From NCBI RefSeq assembly GCF_030315745.1, contig NZ_JASXSH010000008.1, positions 62,001 to 126,000 on the forward strand: a DNA stretch of 64,000 nucleotides, in the 5' to 3' direction. The DNA is from Gordonia heveisoli. Lineage in GTDB: Bacteria > Actinomycetota > Actinomycetes > Mycobacteriales > Mycobacteriaceae. Within the stretch, counting starts at the first letter, position 1. Each line of letters opens with the position of its first letter. Shown piece after piece: positions 50,683-59,146 of the stretch. Under the pieces are notes generated by a model, which had not been told where the DNA came from, did no database searches, and worked only from the letters and a program-made list of their open reading frames with translations. The translations under genes and the position numbers were made by a program.

Positions 50683-50714
50683 AGTATCCACGCGAGTGCT
50701 AGCAAATGCAAGCA
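50683..50714 (-). promoter_or_regulatory. Shared HBHA-locus promoter/operator, copy 2
   Basis: The same 32-bp element as at 45705-45736, ending 120 bases before the HBHA 2 start, so a 5' leader of about 110 bases is predicted. Here GCTAGC occurs twice (50699-50704, 50718-50723) as TGCTAGC and GCTAGCA arms around TGCAAGCATGCA, making a stronger dyad than in copy 1. Confidence 0.65.
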
Positions 50715-50776
50715 TGCAGCTAGCACATGTGGTCGGCGTCACCACTGGACCTGCGCCGGACAGCCCGCTACCTGGC

Positions 50777-51649
50777 CTATTTGGCCTCATACTCGTAGAA
50801 ACCGTGGCCGGCCTTCTTGCCGACGCGGCCGTCGGTGACCATCCGCACCAGCAGTGCCGGCGGCGCGTAGAGCGGCTCGTCGAATTCCTCGTACATCTTC
50901 TCCGCGATCACCTTCACGGTGTCGAGCCCGACGAGATCACTGAGCTTGAGCGGACCCAACGGGTGCGCACAGCCGAGAACCATTCCTTTGTCGATATCCT
51001 CCACCGAGGCAAAGCCGCTCTCCACCATGCGAATCGCGGACAGCAGGTAGGGGACGAGCAGCGCGTTGACGACGAAGCCGGACCGATCGGCGGACCGGAT
51101 CACCTGCTTGCCGAGGACGTCGTTGGCGAAGGTTTGCGCCCGGGCGGAGGCGGCCGGAGCGGTCTGGACGGTGGTGACGAGCTCCATCAACGGCAGGACC
51201 GGAACCGGATGGAAGAAGTGCATGCCGATCACGCGGCCCGGATCGGTAGTAGCCGCAGCGAGTTTGGCGATCGGGATGGACGACGTACTCGAGGCCAGCA
51301 CGGCATCCGGATCGGCGACGATCGCGTCTAGCCGACCGAAGATCTCGACCTTGACAGCCTCATCCTCGACGACCGCTTCGACGACCAGCTGACGATCGGC
51401 GAAATCCGCCAGATCGGAGGTGAAGGTCAACCGCCAACAGGCCTGTTCGCGTTCACGTTCGGTGAGTTTGCCGCTGGACACACCTCGATCGAGCGAGGCG
51501 AGGACCCGACTCCGGCCCGCGGCGGCGAGTTCACGCGTCGGCTCGTAGACCAGGACGTCGACATTGGCACGGGCACAGACCTCGACTATTCCCGCACCCA
51601 TCTGACCGGCGCCGACGACGCCGACACGGGTGGGCTTCTCGGCTGCCAT
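50777..51649 (-). CDS. fadB2: 3-hydroxybutyryl-CoA dehydrogenase
   Basis: A 290-residue NAD-dependent dehydrogenase acting on 3-hydroxyacyl-CoA. The Rossmann motif is VGVVGAGQMGAGIVEVCARA, the catalytic His is in GMHFFHPVPVLPLMELV and the Glu in TVQTA-adjacent helix; the C-terminal dimer domain has RSGFVVNALLVPYLLSAIRM. The ATG at 51649 follows GAAGGG; a longer in-frame form from 51709 lies beside the aceA terminator. It is downstream of aceA on the same strand but separated by a strong hairpin and 179 bases. Rv0468 is the counterpart. It supplies acetoacetyl-CoA metabolism next to the glyoxylate cycle. Confidence 0.95.
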   Translation of the reverse strand: MAAEKPTRVGVVGAGQMGAGIVEVCARANVDVLVYEPTRELAAAGRSRVLASLDRGVSSGKLTEREREQACWRLTFTSDLADFADRQLVVEAVVEDEAVKVEIFGRLDAIVADPDAVLASSTSSIPIAKLAAATTDPGRVIGMHFFHPVPVLPLMELVTTVQTAPAASARAQTFANDVLGKQVIRSADRSGFVVNALLVPYLLSAIRMVESGFASVEDIDKGMVLGCAHPLGPLKLSDLVGLDTVKVIAEKMYEEFDEPLYAPPALLVRMVTDGRVGKKAGHGFYEYEAK

Positions 51650-51740
51650 GACGCCGCCCTTCGGTTCGAGATTGTGTTGCACTGGAAGAGAATTCGCACC
51701 CATCGCCACACGGCGACCCAGTTCAGGTGCAGAAATGAAT

Positions 51741-51772
51741 CCGGGGTGAGCAGGCGTACCTGCTCACCCCGG
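51741..51772 (-). terminator. Terminator of aceA
   Basis: A perfect 14-bp stem (CCGGGGTGAGCAGG with its complement), loop CGTA, 57 bases past the aceA stop. It separates aceA from fadB2. Confidence 0.88.
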
Positions 51773-51828
51773 TATTCACTCAGGCATGAGTCATGGTGCG
51801 ACACATGGTCGCGATGACCGGGCAGTTC

Positions 51829-53118
51829 CTAGTGGAACTGGCCCTCCTCGGTCGAGCCCTTCAGAGCTGCGGTCGAGGTGTTGGGGTCAACGGTGGTGGC
51901 GATGCTGTCGAAGTAGCCTGCGCCAACCTCACGCTGGTGCTTGATGGCGGTGAAGCCACGCTCCTCGGCAGCCTTGAACTCGCGCTCCTGCAGGTCGACG
52001 AAGGCGGTCATGCCGTTGCGGGCATAGCCGTGGGCCAGGTCGAACATGCCGTAGTTGAGCGAGTGGAAGCCGGCCAGGGTGATGAACTGGAACTTGAAGC
52101 CCATCGCGCCGAGCTCCTTCTGGAACTTCGCGATGGTCGCGTCGTCCAGGTGAGCCTTCCAGTTGAAGGACGGCGAGCAGTTGTAGGCCAGCAGCTGGTC
52201 CGGGAACTCGGCGCGGACCGACTCGGCGAACTTGCGAGCGACGGCGAGATCCGGAACGCCGGTCTCCATCCAGATGAGGTCGGCGTAGGGAGCGTAAGCC
52301 TTCGCGCGGGCGATGCAGGGCTCGATGCCGTTCTTCACGCCGTAGAAGCCTTCGGCGGTGCGGGTGCCGTCGAGGAACTCGCGGTCACGCTCGTCGACGT
52401 CGGAGGTCAGCAGGGTGGCGGCCTCGGCGTCGGTACGGGCGATGACGACGGTGGGCACGTCGGCGACGTCGGCAGCCAGGCGAGCCGAGGTCAGGGTGCG
52501 GATGTGCTGCTGGGTCGGGATCAGCACCTTGCCACCGAGGTGGCCGCACTTCTTCTCCGAAGCGAGCTGGTCTTCCCAGTGCGAACCGGCGACACCGGCG
52601 GCGATCATGGCCTTCTGCAGCTCGTAGACGTTCAGCGCGCCACCGAAGCCGGCCTCACCGTCGGCGACGATCGGGGCGAGCCAGTTGTCGACCGAGGTGT
52701 CACCCTCGACCTTGGCGATCTCGTCGGCGCGCAGCAGCGCGTTGTTGATGCGACGCACGACCTGCGGAACCGAGTTGGCCGGGTAGAGGCTCTGGTCCGG
52801 GTAGGTGTGGCCCGAGAGGTTCGCGTCACCGGCGACCTGCCAGCCGGAGAGGTAGATGGCCTTGAGGCCGGCGCGCACCTGCTGCACAGCCTGGTTACCG
52901 GTGAGGGCACCGAGGGAGTTGATGTAATCCTCGTTGTTCACCAGATCCCACAGGATCTCCGAACCGCGGCGAGCGAGTGTGGCCTCTTCGACAACGCTGC
53001 CCTGCAGCTTGACGACCTGCTCAGCGCTGTAGTTACGGGTAACACCGTTCCAGCGGGGGTTGGTGTCCCAATCCTTCTGGATCTCTTCGGCGGTACGGGG
53101 CTTTCCGACGTTGCTCAT
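51829..53118 (-). CDS. aceA: Isocitrate lyase
   Basis: A 429-residue enzyme splitting isocitrate into succinate and glyoxylate, first step of the glyoxylate shunt and needed for growth on acetate and fatty acids. The active-site loop [20 protein letters not shown] holds the catalytic Cys; [11 protein letters not shown] and [16 protein letters not shown] are typical. Length matches the mycobacterial ICL1 group; ICL1 also acts as methylisocitrate lyase. ATG 53118 begins [15 protein letters not shown] 417-base regulatory gap upstream with TTTGCAAA-type sites separates it from ramB's cluster. Codon use is strongly biased, a sign of high expression. Confidence 0.97.
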   Translation of the reverse strand: MSNVGKPRTAEEIQKDWDTNPRWNGVTRNYSAEQVVKLQGSVVEEATLARRGSEILWDLVNNEDYINSLGALTGNQAVQQVRAGLKAIYLSGWQVAGDANLSGHTYPDQSLYPANSVPQVVRRINNALLRADEIAKVEGDTSVDNWLAPIVADGEAGFGGALNVYELQKAMIAAGVAGSHWEDQLASEKKCGHLGGKVLIPTQQHIRTLTSARLAADVADVPTVVIARTDAEAATLLTSDVDERDREFLDGTRTAEGFYGVKNGIEPCIARAKAYAPYADLIWMETGVPDLAVARKFAESVRAEFPDQLLAYNCSPSFNWKAHLDDATIAKFQKELGAMGFKFQFITLAGFHSLNYGMFDLAHGYARNGMTAFVDLQEREFKAAEERGFTAIKHQREVGAGYFDSIATTVDPNTSTAALKGSTEEGQFH

Positions 53119-53343
53119 GCCTAATTCGCTTTCGTTGTCCTGCTCCCCGACGGATTCAGTCGGGACGTAACCCGGCGCGCCGCCGGGCTTCGGTGCTGTG
53201 ACAGACAGCCAAGGAGTTTCTCGAGGGCGATCTTGCGAACTCTTCAAGTTTCCTCGGTGGTGCCTGAAGCAAGAGTGCCACAGGACAAACCCGCAGGTCC
53301 AACGAATGCAAAGTGCAAAATCGGGCCAGTTTTTCCCAACGCC

Positions 53344-53359
53344 TTGCAAAGTTTGCAAA
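53344..53359. promoter_or_regulatory. RamB-type site upstream of aceA
   Basis: TTGCAAAGTTTGCAAA; its reverse reads TTTGCAAACTTTGCAA, containing the AACTTTGCAA core of the corynebacterial RamB consensus. A related half-site, TGCAAAGTGCAAAA, lies 36 bases nearer aceA at 53308. The ramB gene itself is 1 kb away. It is 226 bases from the aceA start codon. Confidence 0.65.
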
Positions 53360-53391
53360 TATGAAACTGTGAACGCCACGGCTCCGATCGC

Positions 53392-53410
53392 AAAAAAGTA
53401 CGCCCGTACT
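53392..53410 (-). terminator. Possible intrinsic terminator after the lipoprotein gene
   Basis: On the minus strand AGTACG-GG-CGTACT is followed by a run of T, the nearest thing to a classical rho-independent terminator in the window. The stem is short and lies 126 bases past the stop of the 53536-54306 gene. Confidence 0.45.
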
Positions 53411-53535
53411 GCGTTTTTTCGATTTGCCGGGCAGGCGTCGGCGATGCGTTTTGCGGCGTCGGCCACCGCGCGGCCGCACCGGCAACCGACCTCCGGTGTG
53501 AGGGCATTCACAGCACCGTGGCTACTGGCGAGTAG

Positions 53536-54306
53536 TCAGCGGCCGGGCGATGTGACAGCCGCGACCGCCGATCCGAACAGGCCGACGAACTCGGCGTCGG
53601 CCAGTGGGGCGGCCGGCGCACCGGCAGTCGCGCTCGCCGGGGTGGTCTCGCCTGCCACGGTCAGCTGCACCGTGACCGGACCCGTCTCGGCACGGTCGAG
53701 GACCGCATACCCGGCCAACGAGATCTGCTTGCGGATGCCACCGTCGGGCAACGTGGAGGTGACCTCCGAACGCAGCAGCAGCATCCGCTCGTCGGGACGT
53801 AGACCACCCTCGACGGCCGGTTCGGCGAGCGTGGTGAATTCGGTGACGACCTTCGTCCCTCGCAGATTGCCGCGCACGATCGTCGTCTCGGTGCGGGCGC
53901 AACCACTGGTCGACGCCCGGAGGTCGGCGACCAGATCCCGGCGTACCTCGGTCACCAGCTCGACGAGCAGCGTGCGCGCCCGGCGGGCGGCCAGCACCGC
54001 GGAGTTGTCGGTGCTCAGCTGGTCGTTGAGTTCGGCATCGGCGGTCGGCCGGCAACCGTCGGGCACGAAGGGCTGCGCTGCCGCGGCCGCCAGTGCCGGA
54101 CGATTCTGTTCGACGAGATCGGCCACGGTCACCGGCGCCGGGAGAGGCACGAATCCCCGCGGCAGCTGTTCGGGCCGCAGCAGCAGATCGGCCGGAACCA
54201 GGCGACGCGCGGTCACCTCCGAGCCGGTCGCACAGCCCGCCGACAGCAGAATCGACAGCGCCGCCGCGATCACCAGAGCCGGACGATTCCCCGCGAGCAG
54301 ACGCAC
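53536..54306 (-). CDS. Secreted lipoprotein of unknown function
   Basis: A 256-residue exported protein. The signal peptide (VRLLAGNRPALVIAAALSIL) ends in the lipobox LSAGC near residue 25, so it is lipid-anchored outside. The mature part has two further Cys residues (DGCRPTAD and TSGCARTET) that could pair, a central strand-rich region and no motif I recognise. It resembles uncharacterised mycobacterial lipoproteins with sensor-like (LpqN/LppX-unrelated) folds only in a general way. GTG 54306 is divergent from ramB with 48 bases between starts. Regulation by RamB is possible from this placement. Confidence 0.82.
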   Translation of the reverse strand: MRLLAGNRPALVIAAALSILLSAGCATGSEVTARRLVPADLLLRPEQLPRGFVPLPAPVTVADLVEQNRPALAAAAAQPFVPDGCRPTADAELNDQLSTDNSAVLAARRARTLLVELVTEVRRDLVADLRASTSGCARTETTIVRGNLRGTKVVTEFTTLAEPAVEGGLRPDERMLLLRSEVTSTLPDGGIRKQISLAGYAVLDRAETGPVTVQLTVAGETTPASATAGAPAAPLADAEFVGLFGSAVAAVTSPGR

Positions 54307-54354
54307 GCGGCCACCGTACCCTGAACCACAGAGCGCATTTCGGAGGTGAACCCG

Positions 54355-55782
54355 GTGACCAGAACCTATGTCGGCTCCCGACTGCGGCAGTTGCGTTCCG
54401 AGCGAGGCCTGTCGCAGGTGGCGCTCGCCCAGACGTTGTCGATCTCGCCGTCCTACCTCAACCAGATCGAGCACGACGCCCGGCCGCTGACCGTGTCGGT
54501 GCTCTCCAAGATCACCGAGGCCTTCGGCGTCGACGCGGGCTTCTTCGACTCCCAGGACGACGTGCGGCTGGTCGCCGAACTACGCGAGGTCCTACTCGAC
54601 GACGAGGTGGAGGCCGGGCCCCATGCGAACGACGCCCAGCAGATCAGTTCGCTCGTCGCCGGCCATCCCGAGATCGCCCAGGCGATGGTCAATCTCCATC
54701 GGCGCTACCGCATCGCGACCGATCAGCTCGCCGCGGCCACCGACGAACGCGGGGACGGCAGTATGCGTGGCTCAATCACCGCACCCCACGAGGAGGTGCG
54801 CGACTACTTCTACCAGCGGCGCAACTACATTCACGAACTCGACGTCGCGGCCGAAGAGATGACCACCCGGATGCGGATGCATTCGGCAGACATCCGGCGC
54901 GAGATCACCAACCGCCTGGAGTCGGTACACGGGGTGACCATCGTGCGGCGCGTCGACCTCGGCGACTACACCCTGCACCGCTTCGATCCCGAGACCCGAC
55001 GGCTGGAATTCTCGGCTGCCCTGTCCGCGGGACAACGCACTTTCAAACTGGCCACCGAGCTCGGCTACCTCGAATATCGCGACCTCCTCGACAAACTCGT
55101 CGACGAGGGAAACTTCACCAGCGAGGACGCCCGCGCTCTCGGACTCCTCGGCCTGGCCAACTACTTCGCTGCCGCCGTGATGCTCCCTTACCGTCAATTC
55201 CATGGCGCGGCAGAGGATTTCCGTTACGATATCGAACGGCTGTCGGCGTTCTACTCGGTGAGCTACGAGACCATCTGCCACCGACTGTCCACCCTGCAGC
55301 GACCCAACCTACGTGGCATCCCCTGGTCTTTCGTGCGCGTCGACCGCGCGGGTAACATGTCGAAACGACAGTCCGCCACCGGTTTCCACTTCTCCTCCAG
55401 CGGCGGTACCTGCCCGCTGTGGAATGTGTACGAGACCTTCGGTTCCCCGGGCAAGATCTCCACTCAGATCGCCGAGATGCCCGACGGACGCAACTACCTG
55501 TGGGTGGCGCGCACCATCGAACGCCGGGCCGCACGTTTCGGACAACCCGGCAAGACCTTCGCCCTCGGCCTCGGCTGCGAACTCCGCCACGCCGGCCGGG
55601 TCGTCTATGCCGACGGCCTGGAGATCGGGCCGCATGCGCGCGTCACCCCGATCGGCGCCGGTTGTCGGGTCTGTGAACGCCAGCAGTGCCCGCAGCGCGC
55701 ATTCCCCGCGCTGGGTGCGACCCTGCGAGTCGCCGAGCACAGCAGTACCGTCTCGCCCTATATGGCGACCGAGGACAGGTGA
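54355..55782 (+). CDS. ramB: RamB/ScfR-type acyl-CoA-responsive regulator
   Basis: A 475-residue regulator of acetate and glyoxylate genes. The N-terminal HTH_3 domain is at residues 5-62 (GSRLRQLRSERGLSQVALAQ; SPSYLNQIEHDARPLT). The rest is the IrrE-like/DUF2083 effector region, with GLANYFAAAVMLPYRQF and a C-terminal Cys set (GTCPLWNVYE; CRVCERQQCPQRA). It corresponds to Rv0465c, which controls icl1 in M. tuberculosis. GGAGG eight bases before GTG 54355 is the best start; GTG 54346 overlaps that site. Its likely targets, the TTTGCAAA sites of aceA, are in this window. Confidence 0.94.
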   Translation: MTRTYVGSRLRQLRSERGLSQVALAQTLSISPSYLNQIEHDARPLTVSVLSKITEAFGVDAGFFDSQDDVRLVAELREVLLDDEVEAGPHANDAQQISSLVAGHPEIAQAMVNLHRRYRIATDQLAAATDERGDGSMRGSITAPHEEVRDYFYQRRNYIHELDVAAEEMTTRMRMHSADIRREITNRLESVHGVTIVRRVDLGDYTLHRFDPETRRLEFSAALSAGQRTFKLATELGYLEYRDLLDKLVDEGNFTSEDARALGLLGLANYFAAAVMLPYRQFHGAAEDFRYDIERLSAFYSVSYETICHRLSTLQRPNLRGIPWSFVRVDRAGNMSKRQSATGFHFSSSGGTCPLWNVYETFGSPGKISTQIAEMPDGRNYLWVARTIERRAARFGQPGKTFALGLGCELRHAGRVVYADGLEIGPHARVTPIGAGCRVCERQQCPQRAFPALGATLRVAEHSSTVSPYMATEDR

Positions 55783-55912
55783 CCGGCATCACAATCGAAT
55801 AACAGGTTCGTGCGCCGCGGTGATGGCTGGGACAACCGACCAACTTCGGCCTAACGTCACTCCCACGCAAGGGTGATCGTGGGGATTCACCCTCGTCACA
55901 GGGGGTCACGCC

Positions 55913-57316
55913 ATGCCAGCGTCGCGGTTGAACCGGTTTCTCGCCCTCGCCATCGCGGCCGCGTGCGCAGTCGGCGGCGCCGTCGCTGCGGCACCGTTGG
56001 GCACCGGCACCGCCGCGGCCGAACCCTTCACGATGAACGGGATCCCGCCGGAGATACCGCGCGCCATCGACGGTGCCGTCCCGGCGCCGCCATACCCCCA
56101 CCTGCGCGCCATCCCGCAACGCGCGGAGATCCCCGGCGCGAGTCACCGACTGCAGGAACTGCGCGAGGCGATCCTCCCGTCGCCCACCGGCGACATCTTC
56201 TTCGACCGATGGGCTCCCGACCTCGACCGGAAGCGACCCGGCCAGCTCCTCGCCACCCGCGACGTCACCTCGACCGCCGCCCCGCTGGTCACCGTGCCCA
56301 TCGAGCGGGCAACGCAGATCAAGTTCGCCACCCGCGACGCCGTCGGCCGTCCATCCTTCGGCACCGCCACCGTGCTGGTACCCCGTGCCGCGTGGCGTGG
56401 CCGAGGCCCGCGCCCGATCCTGGTGAACAACCTGCCCATCGACTCCCTCGGCGCAGCGTGCACCGCCGGCTACACACTCGCCACTGGCGGTGGAATAGCT
56501 TCCGGTGTCACCGATTTCATCCCGCCGGGTACGCAGCTCGGACTCTTCCGTGGGTACACGCTGATCGTCCCCGACCATCAGGGCCCGCGGATGGCCTATG
56601 CCGAACCGGTCACCGCAGGCCACATCGTGCTGGATTCGGTGCGTGCGGCAGCGCATCTCGACCCTGCCCGGTTCGGGCACAGTCGCGTCGCGATGACCGG
56701 CTATTCGGGCGGCGCCATCGCGACCAACGGTGCCGCGAAACTTCTCGGCTCCTACGCACCCGATCTCGTCGGACGGTTCGTCGGCGCGGCGCTCGGCGGT
56801 GTGCCTGCGGACTTCCGGATGCTGCTGGGCAGCATGAACGCCAACCTGGCGACCGGCCTCCTCCACGCGGCGGCGTTCGGGATCGCACGTGAGCGGCCGG
56901 AGATCCTGCCGCTCGCCAACCACGCCGCGCAGTGGATCGCCACCTCGCCGCTGAAAAATGTGTGCGTCATCCCGGAGGCGCTGGCCGGCGGGACGTTCCT
57001 GCCGATGCAGGTGCTGTCCAACGACCCCGATCCGTTCCACTCCCCGGTGGCCGAGCGGATCTACCGGATCACCATGATGGCCGACCGCAAAGCCGAGGTT
57101 CCGCTGTACATCTATCAGGGCACCCAGGAGTTCTGGATTCCGGCCGCGGGTGCGCGCCACCTCTTCCTCGGGCAGTGCGGCCTCGGCGCCAACGCCACCT
57201 ACCGAGAGGTCTTCGGCGAGCACGTCATTGCCGCACTGCTCGGGTTTCTGCCTGCCTTCGATTGGCTCGACGCCCGGCTACGAGGAATCCCGGCAAAGTC
57301 CACCTGCCCGCGGTGA
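55913..57316 (+). CDS. Secretory lipase (LIP family)
   Basis: A 467-residue exported lipase of the PF03583 family, best known from Candida lipases and common in mycolate bacteria. A signal peptide (FLALAIAAACAVGGAVAAAP) is followed by AEPF. The nucleophile is in VAMTGYSGGAIATN, and the acid/His region in YIYQGTQEFWIPAAG and GEHVIAALLG. It should hydrolyse triacylglycerols or other lipids outside the cell, feeding fatty acids into the nearby FadB2/AceA pathway; that link is inference. ATG 55913 is the only start before the signal. The 130-base gap from ramB shows no special motif. Confidence 0.92.
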   Translation: MPASRLNRFLALAIAAACAVGGAVAAAPLGTGTAAAEPFTMNGIPPEIPRAIDGAVPAPPYPHLRAIPQRAEIPGASHRLQELREAILPSPTGDIFFDRWAPDLDRKRPGQLLATRDVTSTAAPLVTVPIERATQIKFATRDAVGRPSFGTATVLVPRAAWRGRGPRPILVNNLPIDSLGAACTAGYTLATGGGIASGVTDFIPPGTQLGLFRGYTLIVPDHQGPRMAYAEPVTAGHIVLDSVRAAAHLDPARFGHSRVAMTGYSGGAIATNGAAKLLGSYAPDLVGRFVGAALGGVPADFRMLLGSMNANLATGLLHAAAFGIARERPEILPLANHAAQWIATSPLKNVCVIPEALAGGTFLPMQVLSNDPDPFHSPVAERIYRITMMADRKAEVPLYIYQGTQEFWIPAAGARHLFLGQCGLGANATYREVFGEHVIAALLGFLPAFDWLDARLRGIPAKSTCPR

Positions 57317-57343
57317 TCCCGCCGCCGCTAGAGCAAGGGATCG

Positions 57344-57838
57344 TCAGAAGACCAGTACGCGAACGTTTTCCGCGACGCAGGCGGGCTTGGCCTCACCCTC
57401 GATCTCGACGGTGTTGGAGACCACGACATTGACGCCTGCCTTGGTCTCGGTCACCTCGGTGATGACGGCGTTGGCGCGAATCCGCTTGCCGACCACCACC
57501 GGGTTCGGGAAGCGCACCTTGTTGAGCCCGTAGTTGATCACCAGCTTGGGTCCGGTGACGGTGAAGATCTGGCCGGCCAACACCGGCAGCAACGACAACG
57601 TGAGGTAGCCGTGCGCGATCGGTGCACCGAACGGGCCGTCGGCGGCACGAACGGGATCGACGTGGATCCACTGGTGGTCGCCGGTGGCGTCGGCGAAGGC
57701 GTTCACCCGTTCCTGGGTGATCTCCAGCCAGTCGCCGGAGCCGAGGTCCTCGCCGATCGCGGCCGTCAGTTCGGCTACCGACCCGAAGACGCGGGGTGTC
57801 GTGGGTTGCGTGCTGGCACTCGATGTATCGCTGGTCAC
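57344..57838 (-). CDS. MaoC-like enoyl-CoA hydratase/dehydratase
   Basis: A 164-residue hot-dog-fold protein. The R-hydratase motif is visible as ADATGDHQWIHVDPVRAADG followed by FGAPIAHGYLTLSLLP, with catalytic Asp and His. It resembles Rv0130 (HtdZ), an R-specific enoyl hydratase. GTG 57838 (MTSDTSSAST) starts a short disordered N-terminus. It is divergent from the carboxymuconolactone-decarboxylase-like gene with 25 bases between starts, so both are probably controlled together. Confidence 0.94.
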   Translation of the reverse strand: MTSDTSSASTQPTTPRVFGSVAELTAAIGEDLGSGDWLEITQERVNAFADATGDHQWIHVDPVRAADGPFGAPIAHGYLTLSLLPVLAGQIFTVTGPKLVINYGLNKVRFPNPVVVGKRIRANAVITEVTETKAGVNVVVSNTVEIEGEAKPACVAENVRVLVF

Positions 57839-57863
57839 AGTTTCGGTAGTCTACCGTGGCGTC

Positions 57864-58400
57864 ATGAACACTCCTCGTGTCTCACCGGGCGGATTGTCGG
57901 AGCTGGGCCCGATCAACTGGATCTTCGCCCGCGGCGCCGCCCGCGTGATCGGTGTCACCGACGCCCACATCTTCTCCACCCTCGGACGCACCCGCGGGGT
58001 GTTCCGGGCCTGGTTGCACTATTCGAGTCGCCTGATGCCTTTTGGTGCGTTGTCGCGCAAGGACACCGAGATGATCATCATCCGGGTCGCCCAGCAGCGT
58101 GGCTGCGATTACGAACTCGACCACCACCTGCGACTCGGCGCCCGCGCGGGCATCGACAAGGCGATGGCCGACCGCATCATCGAGGGCCCCGACGCCGGTT
58201 GGGGCGATCGCGAACGGGCCATGCTGGTCGCGGCCGACGAACTAGTCGCCACCCGGGACATCTCCGACGACAACTGGGCCGCCCTCGCCCGGCACCTCGA
58301 CGACCGACGACTGATCGCGTTCACCCTGCTCGTCGGCCAGTACGACTCGCTGGCGACGACGATCACCACCCTGCGGATCGCACGCGACACCCGGAGCTGA
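57864..58400 (+). CDS. Carboxymuconolactone decarboxylase/AhpD-family protein, Rv0464c-like
   Basis: A 178-residue all-helical protein of the CMD family. The motif region RKDTEMIIIRVAQQRGCDYELDHH has Cys-x3-Asp/His with a single Cys (GCDYELDHH) instead of the CxxC of AhpD, so it is not a classical peroxidase partner. Rv0464c lies directly after ramB in M. tuberculosis, and here it is two genes away. It is followed six bases later by a methyltransferase. ATG 57864 is the start. Function unknown. Confidence 0.88.
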   Translation: MNTPRVSPGGLSELGPINWIFARGAARVIGVTDAHIFSTLGRTRGVFRAWLHYSSRLMPFGALSRKDTEMIIIRVAQQRGCDYELDHHLRLGARAGIDKAMADRIIEGPDAGWGDRERAMLVAADELVATRDISDDNWAALARHLDDRRLIAFTLLVGQYDSLATTITTLRIARDTRS

Positions 58401-58406
58401 ACGGCG

Positions 58407-59066
58407 ATGCCGTCACCGGCGCAGCGCGTGATGCAGAATCCGCTCTTCGCGCAGATCTACGAACACCTGTGGCGCCCGACGTTCACGCGCCTGTTCAGCT
58501 TCGGCGGTGCCGCCACCGAGGACTACGACCGCGCCCTACGCGCGTATCTGTCCCGGCCGGGTGAGCGGTTGATGCTCGATGTCGCCTGCGGGCCAGGCAA
58601 TTACACACGACTCATCGCCGACGGTCTGACCGGCGACGGGCGCTGCATCGGCATCGACTACTCGGCCCCGATGCTGGCTCGGGCCGCGGACACCAACCAG
58701 GCCGCTCGGGCGCAGTACATCCGGGCCGACGCGCATTCGATACCCTTCCCGGACAGCACTTTCGACATCACCACCTGCCTCGCTGCGCTCTACCTGATCC
58801 CTGACCCGCTACCCGTCCTCGACGAGCTCGTGCGAGTGACACGTCCAGGCGGTGAGGTCATCGTGTTCACCTCGGTGGCCACCGAGGCGAGTCGGCTGCC
58901 CGGGGTGCGGCAGATCGCCGGACTGTCCGGGTTCCACATCTTCGGCGAGCGCGAGATCGTCGACCGGCTACGGGCCGCGGGTCTGCGATCGGTGGAGCAG
59001 ACGATCACCGGTCAGGGCCAATACGTGATCGGGATCAAACCGGACACCCCTGGCGTCGGGGTTTAA
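58407..59066 (+). CDS. Class I SAM-dependent methyltransferase
   Basis: A 219-residue methyltransferase of the UbiE/Methyltransf_11 type. Motif I is LMLDVACGPGNYTRLIADGL, the acidic loop CIGIDYSAPML, and PFPDSTFDITTCLAALYLIP the post-I region. It begins six bases after the preceding gene and shares its transcript. The substrate is not evident. Two candidate DtxR boxes follow its stop, marking the promoter of the next operon. Confidence 0.9.
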   Translation: MPSPAQRVMQNPLFAQIYEHLWRPTFTRLFSFGGAATEDYDRALRAYLSRPGERLMLDVACGPGNYTRLIADGLTGDGRCIGIDYSAPMLARAADTNQAARAQYIRADAHSIPFPDSTFDITTCLAALYLIPDPLPVLDELVRVTRPGGEVIVFTSVATEASRLPGVRQIAGLSGFHIFGEREIVDRLRAAGLRSVEQTITGQGQYVIGIKPDTPGVGV

Positions 59067-59109
59067 GGCAGAGTTATCCTTCAAATACCGATAGGTTTGG
59101 CTTCCCTCA
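59063..59109. promoter_or_regulatory. Two candidate DtxR/IdeR iron boxes
   Basis: ATAGGTTTGGCTTCCCTCA at 59091-59109 agrees with the 19-bp iron-box consensus TTAGGTTAGGCTAACCTAA in 14 positions by eye. TTAAGG...CCTTCAA at 59063-59084 forms a weaker dyad beside it. They lie 38-84 bases before the start of the methyltransferase-cupin-regulator operon. Binding is unproven. Confidence 0.45.
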
Positions 59110-59146
59110 CCTACGGCCGACGCCTGCCGTCCGACCAGGAGGACCG

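Larger units (their letters stand above)
53119..53535. other. Regulatory gap between aceA and the lipoprotein gene
   Basis: A 417-base stretch with clearly lower GC than the window average between 53300 and 53430. It holds two TGCAAA-rich sites (53308-53320 and 53344-53359), a small hairpin with an A/T run (53392-53410) and no convincing coding frame. It should carry the aceA promoter. Confidence 0.7.

Noticed and set aside
50683-50714. CIRCE heat-shock element (HrcA)
   Set aside because: GCTAGCACTC resembles half of CIRCE, but the second half at nine bases distance is missing in both copies.
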